Positions 24,302-31,369 of a stretch of DNA of 64,000 nucleotides are shown in pieces. The stretch is from Halotia branconii CENA392. Its GTDB lineage: Bacteria > Cyanobacteriota > Cyanobacteriia > Cyanobacteriales > Nostocaceae. The stretch lies in the NCBI RefSeq assembly GCF_029953635.1, contig NZ_CP124543.1:1777455-1841454 (forward strand), written 5' to 3'. The translations under genes and the position numbers were made by a program. The notes below the pieces were generated by a model, which searched no databases, was not told the origin of the DNA, and saw only the letters and a list, made by a program, of their open reading frames with translations. Each line of letters starts with the position of its first letter. The stretch's first letter is position 1.

Positions 24302-25208
24302 TACTTACTTTCCTTTCCTTAGCAATGGCAGGTGAAGCAGGTATGAAAGTCTGCCAGCCACTATTAAAAAATGTCTTGTGTGCTTGGATACTTTCGGCAA
24401 CTACCCAATCTTTAGTTTGAGTTGGTTCATTAGCGGTAGTTTGGGTAAGCCATTGATTATATGTATCTAGAGGTTCAACATATACATCTGCTTCCATTAA
24501 GGCAAAGTACGTACCACTGAATTGAGAATCTTTCAGTCGGTATTTGCCTGAGCGAATGGGTGTCAGCACAATATCAATGTTGCGATTGGGAATAATATCC
24601 TGCTTTAAGCGGAATGCTGATACATAAAAACCGTGGATTACATCTTGCGCGTGTAAATTTAAACGAGTGCTGCGATTAACGGGTAAATGTAATTCTTTGC
24701 TAGTCAGATTATTAGGATAGCGAAAAGACCATTCCCATTGCTTCACAAAAACATCAATAGTTTCAGTGGCTGGTTGGGGTTTATTGGCTACTGTGGCGTA
24801 CGCAGGAGATTCTACAGGTGTATGCAAATGTACGATTTGCTGAAGACCTAGAATATTTAATTGTTGATAAATACTGAAACCTTTAAAAGCAATCCATAAC
24901 ACTAACAGAGTTGGTACAGCTGTCCAAAGCAACTCTATCCGCGCATCACCTCTGACGGAATGTCCTTCGCTGTAGTCTTTCTGGCGCGCTCGATGAAAAA
25001 TAATCGCGTAGACTATAACGCCCACAAGTCCCAACAAAATGAAAGCGCCAATGGAAACTAAAAAGCTAAACAAATCATCTACACGTTGCGCTTCTGCTGT
25101 AGCTTGAACAGGCATCCAAGAAAAGGCTTGTTGCCCAATCCAACGACTGACAATCAGCAGCCCTGCTACATAAAAAGCTATTAATATATATTCCAAAAAA
25201 GTAAACAT
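24291..25208 (-). CDS. coxB: Haem-copper oxidase subunit II lacking the CuA site (ARTO type)
   Basis: 305 residues with two N-terminal membrane helices and a periplasmic or lumenal cupredoxin domain. The stretch normally holding the CuA ligands (CAELCGxxHxxM) reads YRLKDSQFSGTYFALMEADV at about residues 223-242: both cysteines and the histidine are gone, though the upstream DVIHGFYV histidine remains. Cytochrome c oxidases need CuA to accept electrons; subunits without it belong to quinol-oxidising enzymes, including the cyanobacterial alternative respiratory terminal oxidase. The next gene to the left, coxA, overlaps its end by 11 bases. A perfect hairpin repeat sits just upstream at 25241-25273. 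Confidence 0.93.
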   Translation of the reverse strand: MFTFLEYILIAFYVAGLLIVSRWIGQQAFSWMPVQATAEAQRVDDLFSFLVSIGAFILLGLVGVIVYAIIFHRARQKDYSEGHSVRGDARIELLWTAVPTLLVLWIAFKGFSIYQQLNILGLQQIVHLHTPVESPAYATVANKPQPATETIDVFVKQWEWSFRYPNNLTSKELHLPVNRSTRLNLHAQDVIHGFYVSAFRLKQDIIPNRNIDIVLTPIRSGKYRLKDSQFSGTYFALMEADVYVEPLDTYNQWLTQTTANEPTQTKDWVVAESIQAHKTFFNSGWQTFIPASPAIAKERKVSNDT

Positions 25209-25240
25209 ATAGCAGTTTTTACAGGTTTTTCTCGGTGTTC

Positions 25241-25273
25241 AGATCCCCGACTTCTTTGAGAAGTCGGGGATCT
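25241..25273. repeat. Perfect 15-bp-stem palindrome, copy 1
   Basis: AGATCCCCGACTTCT, loop TTG, AGAAGTCGGGGATCT. The same stem with loop AAC occurs at 27952-27984, and a half copy (GAGAAGTCGGGAAC) near 3687. This copy lies between a DUF2231 gene and coxB inside the presumed operon, where an RNA hairpin could reduce readthrough or protect the downstream message. Confidence 0.95.
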
Positions 25274-25279
25274 AATTAA

Positions 25280-25867
25280 TTAATTTTTTCCTTCTTTAAC
25301 TAACTCAGCAGCAGTTACATGAATCCCAAACTCGGATCCCAATTGCCCCCCTAGAGTACCGTGAACAAATAAAATACCAAACATGACAACACCCACTAGT
25401 AAGTAACTCCACTGCACTTGCCTAGAGGCATTCTTACGCCAGTAATAGCGTTGCAAACCTCTCCATACAGTCATGGCAACGATGATCCCCAACAAAAATA
25501 CACCACCTAAACCATGTAGAAGCATTGTTAAACCAACACTCAAACCCCAAGCACTTTTTTGATTAGCTGGTGGGTTTGCTAGCAGTAACTCGAAAAAACC
25601 GGCAGCGACAGTGAAAAATGTAATGCAAGCTGCTCCGACTAAGTTGTACCAACCGACATCGAAAAAGCCCGAACGAATGGCAGTTAAATTTAAAAATTTA
25701 AAGATTGATCTTTCTAAAGGAAAAAGCGTTCCTGCTATATCAAACAAAATGGCAATAATAAACAGTCCCAGTGTCAAATGTACCAAACTGGGATGTATTG
25801 GTATTTCGTAAGGTAGTCCATTAGCACCTAGTCTTAATCCCAACTGATTAATGAGTTGTGAGTTCAT
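25280..25867 (-). CDS. DUF2231-family membrane protein
   Basis: 195 residues with four predicted membrane helices; IHPSLVHLTLGLFIIAILFD is the DUF2231 hallmark His-Pro...His in the first helix. The molecular role is not established. It is the second of two adjacent DUF2231 genes (two bases between them) placed directly upstream of a quinol-type oxidase operon, an arrangement I recall from heterocystous cyanobacteria. Conserved histidines in membrane helices suggest haem or quinone binding as an untested possibility. Confidence 0.85.
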   Translation of the reverse strand: MNSQLINQLGLRLGANGLPYEIPIHPSLVHLTLGLFIIAILFDIAGTLFPLERSIFKFLNLTAIRSGFFDVGWYNLVGAACITFFTVAAGFFELLLANPPANQKSAWGLSVGLTMLLHGLGGVFLLGIIVAMTVWRGLQRYYWRKNASRQVQWSYLLVGVVMFGILFVHGTLGGQLGSEFGIHVTAAELVKEGKN

Positions 25868-25869
25868 TT

Positions 25870-26358
25870 CTAAACTCCCTGCTTCATCGCTTCAACCACT
25901 GGCTTTACATGAAACCCATATACCCAAAACAGCTTACTTCCCAAATAAAGTTGTAAGAACACAAGGCAAACTAAAAATGTGCTAACACCAAGGTAAGCAG
26001 GTGGAATTTTTAGAGGATTGCTATTGCGAATTACTAAACGCCAAGCTGTAATACCAACAACAAGCGCTGCTAATGACCAACCCAGAACAGTATGAAAATT
26101 TAGCGTAGACTGTGCGGCTTCGTAAATGTTCGCTAAACCCGCTTCAAACTGACCAAAAATCACTGCTAAGAAAATAGCTCCTGAAGCCACAAACATATTC
26201 CAGAAACTGACCTCAAACAAACGCACATTGCGAGTGAAATAGCCTACAACGTCGCAGAAAAAAGAAAAAAATACCATCGCAATGACAAAGTGAACGATGA
26301 TTGGATGTATAGGGTCAGGGTATGGTAAATTTTGGTTATTCAAAGACAGAGTAGGCAT
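25870..26358 (-). CDS. DUF2231-family membrane protein
   Basis: 162 residues, four membrane helices, with IHPIIVHFVIAMVFFSFFCD as the family signature and a second His in LNFHTVLGWSLA. It is the first gene of the leftward DUF2231-DUF2231-coxB-coxA-coxC-NDH-2 run; its stop and the next start are two bases apart. It probably forms a complex with its paralogue. Function unknown. AAGGAAAAAA upstream of the ATG is a modest ribosome binding site. Confidence 0.85.
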   Translation of the reverse strand: MPTLSLNNQNLPYPDPIHPIIVHFVIAMVFFSFFCDVVGYFTRNVRLFEVSFWNMFVASGAIFLAVIFGQFEAGLANIYEAAQSTLNFHTVLGWSLAALVVGITAWRLVIRNSNPLKIPPAYLGVSTFLVCLVFLQLYLGSKLFWVYGFHVKPVVEAMKQGV

Positions 26359-27127
26359 TATTTTTTCCTTGATTGAGTCTAACTAAATATTTATCTTATA
26401 TAGAATTTTTATCCGTTTAATGCATTCTTCCTTATTTTTTAAATGTACTGTTGTCTTAGGAGTCTATCAAGCAATTAAACTTAAGATCATTCAGATATTT
26501 TTTGAAATAAAAAGCTTTTTCCATATTTACATTTTTTAGTAACTATTTTTATTGTTTCGCAGAAGTTACTAAACTAAACATTATTGCAATTTACTATTAA
26601 ACTCAACTTAAATTTACATTTCTGAAAAACAGAAAATGGTTGATTTTAATAATAGTTGGTTATTTAACCTGACTAAATGTTATCAGAAACTTTAAACGTG
26701 GCTAAAAAAATCTTAATGTCTTACATTATTCTCTTTTTTCTATCATTTTAGATTGATGAACTCAATATTTTATTTTAACTAATAACTCAACTGTTATGAA
26801 TATACTATAAGTCTTAATTGAGATTGATATAAGTCTTTAAATTAAATTTTACAAATCTTAAAAACCAAGACATACTGTTGTCACACAAATGACAAATAAT
26901 TGAAATATTGATTAGTCAAACAATATACTGTTTATCTTTCTCTGGATAGATTAGGTAAATACTGTGTATTTCCTAAAATAGTAAAAATTTTTGATTTATT
27001 AAGTCAAAAAATTACCATTTTGATCATCTAAAATTGTCAAGTTAATTTGACACCCAAAAAATCAGAATATTATGCAAGTCTTCAGCTACTCACAACGAAT
27101 ACAAGTTTTAAAAATATCGAAAGTATT
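26359..27127. promoter_or_regulatory. AT-rich divergent regulatory region between the oxidase operon and the SDR gene
   Basis: 769 bases with no repeat arrays and very high AT content. It must hold the promoter of the leftward oxidase operon and that of the rightward SDR gene. Visible dyads are ATATTG (26905-26910) with CAATAT (26921-26926), and TGTCAA (27035-27040) with TTGACA (27047-27052), either of which could bind a dimeric regulator. I found no clear GTA-N8-TAC NtcA site. Confidence 0.5.
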
Positions 27128-27940
27128 ATGAGCTATTCTCCTTACCTGCTCAAAGGTCAAAAAGCACTTGTAACGGGTGCTAGTTCTGGTATTGGTGAAG
27201 CGATCGCTCGCCATTTAGCTGCATCAGGTGCAGCAGTAGCTATTAACTATCATTCTGAAGCTGAAGAAGCTCAAAAAATTGTCGATGATATCAAAGTTGC
27301 CAATGGAGAAGCTATTTCCATCCAAGCCGATGTCAGCAAAGAAGACCAAGTAAAGGCAATGTTTAGCCAGACTCTTAAACAATTTGGCACTATTGACATT
27401 TTGGTGAACAATGCCGGTCTACAAAAAGATTCACCCTTTATAGAGATGAGCCTTGACCAATGGAATGCAGTTATTGGGGTGAACTTAACAGGACAATTTT
27501 TGTGTGCGCGAGAAGCTGCAAAGGAGTTCTTACGTCGAGGTGTAAAGCCTGATATTTCATGCGCGGCAGGTAAAATTATTTGTATCAGTTCCGTGCATGA
27601 AATCATTCCTTGGGCTGGTCATGTTAATTATGCTACTAGTAAGGGTGGCATAAATATGATGATGCGAAGTATTGCCCAAGAACTCGCCCCCCATAAAATT
27701 CGCGTCAATAGTATTGCCCCTGGGGCGATCAAAACCCCAATTAATAAATCAGCTTGGGAGACTCCAGAAGCTGAGGCGAAGTTATTAAAACTGATTCCAG
27801 CAAAACGGGTAGGAAATGTAGAAGATATCGCCAAAGCAGCAGTTTGGTTGGCTTCTGATGACTCTGATTATGTCAACGGTGAAACACTGTTTGTAGACGG
27901 TGGTATGACCTTATATCCAGGTTTTACACAAAATGGTTAA
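27128..27940 (+). CDS. Glucose 1-dehydrogenase-like short-chain dehydrogenase
   Basis: 270 residues from ATG 27128; an in-frame TTG at 27047 would add 27 residues unlike the family. TGASSGIGEAIARHLA, NNAG, the catalytic Ser (CISSVHE), Tyr (YATSKGG) and Lys, and the C-terminal VNGETLFVDGGMTLYPGF are typical of glucose 1-dehydrogenases, whose usual ending is close to this. It would oxidise beta-D-glucose to gluconolactone with NAD(P)+. It is followed by a hairpin and an amylo-alpha-1,6-glucosidase-like gene on the same strand, which fits a role in using glucose released from glucans. The stretch around FLRRGVKPDISCAAG is slightly longer than in many relatives. Confidence 0.85.
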   Translation: MSYSPYLLKGQKALVTGASSGIGEAIARHLAASGAAVAINYHSEAEEAQKIVDDIKVANGEAISIQADVSKEDQVKAMFSQTLKQFGTIDILVNNAGLQKDSPFIEMSLDQWNAVIGVNLTGQFLCAREAAKEFLRRGVKPDISCAAGKIICISSVHEIIPWAGHVNYATSKGGINMMMRSIAQELAPHKIRVNSIAPGAIKTPINKSAWETPEAEAKLLKLIPAKRVGNVEDIAKAAVWLASDDSDYVNGETLFVDGGMTLYPGFTQNG

Positions 27941-27951
27941 TTTCGGTTACA

Positions 27952-27984
27952 AGATCCCCGACTTCTAACAGAAGTCGGGGATCT
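27952..27984. repeat. Perfect 15-bp-stem palindrome, copy 2
   Basis: AGATCCCCGACTTCT, loop AAC, AGAAGTCGGGGATCT; identical stem to the copy at 25241-25273. Here it lies 12 bases after the SDR stop and 24 before the next start. It lacks a T-run, so it is not a standard terminator and may act as an mRNA-stabilising or attenuating hairpin. Confidence 0.95.
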
Positions 27985-28008
27985 GAGTATGACAATATCC
28001 TGCCTCTT

Positions 28009-30129
28009 ATGCCCACAAAAGTTACTGTTAATTCTAATCTGATCACAATTAACGATGGTTCTTCGTTTTTAGTCACAGCTAGCGATGGTTCCATTGACGA
28101 TAATCAAGCTCAAGGCTTTTTTGTTTGTGATACACGCTTAATTTCTTACTACGAAATTTCTCTCAATCGTTATCCACTTGTATTGCTAGCTTCTAGTAAC
28201 ATCACCCATCATAGTGCGCTTTACCAATTCACTAACCCGCAACTTCCCACAGTTAACGGCACTTTACCTTCTGAGAGTTTGCTTATTACTATTCGGCGCG
28301 ATATTGTCGGCGGGATGCATGAAGATATTGATATTACCAACCATCACTTAGAGGCGGTTGAGTTTCAACTGATGCTAGCGATACGTGCGGATTTTGCAGA
28401 TATCTTTGAGGTGAAAGCAAAGAATATTTTGACAAGGGGAGAGACAGTCACAACCTGGAAAGATGGCATCCTCTCTACCGAGTACCGTAACGGTGATTTT
28501 TTACGAGGTATTATCACTGAGTCAGTTTGTGCAACTTCCACAGCAAGGTATGCTAACGGTCGTTTAATATTTGATGTAGCGATCGCTCCTGGTGAATCAT
28601 GGCATACCTGTATTAACTTTACAGCCAAAGCCAACGGAGATGTTCTCAAACCTCAACAAACTTGTGCTGTGTCTCACAGTACCAAAGCTGGAAAAGTTAG
28701 GGATGAATTTCTCACTAATGCTACAAAGATGCGATCGTCGAATGCACAGATACAAGAATTTTATCAACAGGCGATCGTCGATATGGGAGCGCTGCGGATT
28801 GAAGTCAATGATAACGACCAGCAATTTTGGATGCCGGCTGCTGGTATACCTTGGTTTATGGCAGTCTTTGGACGTGACTCGATAATTACCAGCTTGCAAA
28901 CAATGGCAATTTACCATGATTTTGCTCGTGGTACGCTTGTCAGGTTGGCTCAACTACAAGCAACCCAGTTAGATGACTGGCACGATGCCCAACCAGGAAA
29001 GATGCTGCATGAACTGCGTCATGATGAGTTAACTAACATCAAGCAACTTCCCTATAATCCTTACTACGGCACAGTAGATACCACCATTCTTTGGATTATC
29101 ACTTTAGCCCAAACTTATTCTTGGAATGCCGACCTTGGTATGTTGGATGAGTGCCGAACGCCACTAGAAAAAGCATTAACCTGGATTGATCAATACGGTG
29201 ACTTTGATGGCGATGGATTTGTTGAATATTTAACTCGTTCATCAAAAGGATTACGTAATCAAGGCTGGAAAGATTCTGGTGATGCAATAGTTTATCCGAA
29301 TGGTCAGTTAGTTGAACCACCAATAGCTTTATGTGAATTACAAGGCTATATGTATGATGCGTGGCTAAAAGCAGCTTTCATTTATGATGTGTGGGGAGAA
29401 AAAGAGCAAGCAAAAAAATTACGCCAAAAAGCAGAAAAATTATATCAACGATTTAACGAACAATTTTGGATTGAATCAGAAAACTTTTACTGTCTTGGTT
29501 TAGATAATAACAAGCAGCAAATCCAATCAATTGCCTCTAATCCTGGACATCTTTTATGGTCTGGCATTGTACCTCCAGAACGAGCCAACAAAGTTGTTGA
29601 GCGACTGTTTCAACAAGATATGTGGTGCGGTTGGGGTGTGCGGACTCTTTCATCTCAAAATTCAGCTTACAACCCCATTAGTTATCAACGGGGTAGTGTT
29701 TGGCCGCACGATAACTCGATTATTGCCGCAGGATTAAAGCGATACGGCTACCACCAACAAGTAAACCAGATTGCTGAAGGGATTTTTGCTGCTGCTAGTT
29801 ATTTTCAAGCTGGGCGAATGCCAGAATTGTTTGCAGGAATCGAACGCCAAAATAATAACTTTCCTGTACCTTATCCAGATGCTAATATACCCCAAGCTTG
29901 GGCTGCCGGCTCGATTCTTTTACTGATTAGTACTATTTTAGGACTCGCAGCCGATGCACCACAGAAAAAGTTAAAAGTAAAGCCTAGTTTACCAGATTGT
30001 TTGCCAGATTTAGAACTCACAAATCTTAGTGTAGGAGACGCTACAGTTGCATTACGATTTTGGCAAGCAGGCAAACAAACTCAATGGGAAGTTACTTCTT
30101 TAGCAGGTGAATTAAAAGTTATTGACTAA
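28009..30129 (+). CDS. Amylo-alpha-1,6-glucosidase / glycogen debranching-type protein
   Basis: 706 residues, no signal peptide. An N-terminal beta domain (about 10-210; DGSIDDNQAQGFFVCDTRLI is the usual beginning of this debranching N-terminal domain) is followed by an (alpha/alpha)6 toroid with WFMAVFGRDSIITSLQTMA, YYGTVDTTILWIITLAQTY and YQRGSVWPHDNSIIAAGL. Proteins of this type hydrolyse alpha-1,6 or related linkages in glucans, though substrates of the cyanobacterial members are mostly unproven. It is part of a rightward set with the SDR upstream and a cation transporter and GH15 enzyme downstream. Confidence 0.88.
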   Translation: MPTKVTVNSNLITINDGSSFLVTASDGSIDDNQAQGFFVCDTRLISYYEISLNRYPLVLLASSNITHHSALYQFTNPQLPTVNGTLPSESLLITIRRDIVGGMHEDIDITNHHLEAVEFQLMLAIRADFADIFEVKAKNILTRGETVTTWKDGILSTEYRNGDFLRGIITESVCATSTARYANGRLIFDVAIAPGESWHTCINFTAKANGDVLKPQQTCAVSHSTKAGKVRDEFLTNATKMRSSNAQIQEFYQQAIVDMGALRIEVNDNDQQFWMPAAGIPWFMAVFGRDSIITSLQTMAIYHDFARGTLVRLAQLQATQLDDWHDAQPGKMLHELRHDELTNIKQLPYNPYYGTVDTTILWIITLAQTYSWNADLGMLDECRTPLEKALTWIDQYGDFDGDGFVEYLTRSSKGLRNQGWKDSGDAIVYPNGQLVEPPIALCELQGYMYDAWLKAAFIYDVWGEKEQAKKLRQKAEKLYQRFNEQFWIESENFYCLGLDNNKQQIQSIASNPGHLLWSGIVPPERANKVVERLFQQDMWCGWGVRTLSSQNSAYNPISYQRGSVWPHDNSIIAAGLKRYGYHQQVNQIAEGIFAAASYFQAGRMPELFAGIERQNNNFPVPYPDANIPQAWAAGSILLLISTILGLAADAPQKKLKVKPSLPDCLPDLELTNLSVGDATVALRFWQAGKQTQWEVTSLAGELKVID

Positions 30130-30198
30130 AATTCAACAATAGTAATTACGAACTTGTACTGAGCGAAGTCGAAGTATTACGAATTATAAACTAGGCTC

Positions 30199-31134
30199 AT
30201 GGCAACAGATTCATCTAAAAAAACCATCTTTGCGGCGATGGGGGCTAACTTAGCGATCGCTATTACTAAATTTATCGCCGCTGCCATTACTGGCAGTTCC
30301 GCCATGATATCTGAAGGTATTCATTCAATTGTAGATACTGGCGACCAATTATTACTTTTGCTGGGAGTTAGCAGGAGTCAAAAGCCAGCAGATGAAAGCC
30401 ATCCTTTTGGGTATGGTCAAGAACTTTATTTTTGGACTTTAATCGTTGCTATCCTCATCTTTTCTATTGGTGGGGGAATGTCAATTTACGAAGGAATCAC
30501 TCATTTAATTAACCCCAGCCCTTTGGAAGATCCGATGTGGAATTATGTTGTACTAGGTGCAGCAATATTGTTTGAGGGCTTTTCTTGGACTGTAGCTTTA
30601 AAAGAGTTTTTGCCGACCAAGGGAAAACAAAATTTTTGGCAAGCAATTAAAAATAGTAAAGATCCAACAGTATTTACTGTATTATTTGAAGATTCTGCGG
30701 CAATTTTGGGCTTACTTGTTGCCCTGATCGGAATTTTTTTAGGACATCTATTCAATAACGTTTATTTTGATGGCATCGCCTCGATTATTATTGGTATTAT
30801 TTTAGCTATAGTAGCAGTAGTACTAGCCAGAGAAAGTAAAGGCTTATTAGTTGGTGAAAGTGCCGATCCTCAAACCATAGCAAATATTCGCTCTTTATCA
30901 AAAACAGAACCAGGAGTACAAAATGTAGTGCGTGTACTCACAATGCAACTTGCTCCGCAGGAAGTATTACTCAACTTAGAAATCCAGTTTTCTCAAAATC
31001 TGACAGGTGAAGAGATCGCATCGACTGTAGATAGTTTAGAAGCAAAAATTCGCCAACAGCATCCTGAAATCAAACAAATCTTTATTGAAGCCAAATCTTT
31101 AACTACTACTCGTAAACTTTCTCAACCTTTTTAA
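30199..31134 (+). CDS. Cation diffusion facilitator (CDF) family metal exporter
   Basis: 311 residues. About six membrane helices, with EGIHSIVDTGDQLLLLLGVS in helix 2 and SHPFGYGQELYFWTL after it, both CDF signatures, and a C-terminal cytoplasmic ferredoxin-like domain (about 215-300). The helix 5 site reads FEDSAAILGLLVALIG, with Glu-Asp where many zinc transporters have His-Asp, so the metal could differ from zinc. It would move a divalent cation out of the cytoplasm against protons. It lies between two glucan enzymes, without an evident link to them. A fragment of the dispersed repeat (ACTGAGCGAAGTCGAAGTA) is just upstream. Confidence 0.88.
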   Translation: MATDSSKKTIFAAMGANLAIAITKFIAAAITGSSAMISEGIHSIVDTGDQLLLLLGVSRSQKPADESHPFGYGQELYFWTLIVAILIFSIGGGMSIYEGITHLINPSPLEDPMWNYVVLGAAILFEGFSWTVALKEFLPTKGKQNFWQAIKNSKDPTVFTVLFEDSAAILGLLVALIGIFLGHLFNNVYFDGIASIIIGIILAIVAVVLARESKGLLVGESADPQTIANIRSLSKTEPGVQNVVRVLTMQLAPQEVLLNLEIQFSQNLTGEEIASTVDSLEAKIRQQHPEIKQIFIEAKSLTTTRKLSQPF

Positions 31135-31187
31135 TAAAAACCTACTACAAAATTACAAATCCAAAGACTTCATGTTCTCTCTGCGCG

Positions 31188-31270
31188 GCAGTCACTCATG
31201 GGGGAAACCACGCCAGTTCCTTCAACGGGGGGAACCCCCGCAACGGACTGGCTCCCCAAGACCGTGCTGC
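31188..31270 (-). repeat. Dispersed ~83-bp repeat, copy 2 (inverted)
   Basis: Reverse-complement copy of 2348-2430, from GCAGTCACTCATGGGGGAAA to CCCAAGACCGTGCTGC. It sits between the CDF gene and the GH15 gene. Confidence 0.85.
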
Positions 31271-31369
31271 CTGGCCTCTGCGTGATTTTTCTCAACAATT
31301 CTATTCATAAACTAATAACTGTTAACCACAAAAACCGAAAACAATCAAAAAGCTCACAAAGCTGAATAT

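Noticed and set aside
26359..27046. NtcA binding site upstream of the oxidase operon
   Set aside because: I looked for GTA-N8-TAC; only a partial GTA-N8-TTA near 26444 was found, not enough to call.
27047..27127. TTG start extending the glucose-dehydrogenase-like protein by 27 residues
   Set aside because: The added residues do not look like the family, and the ATG at 27128 gives the normal N-terminus.
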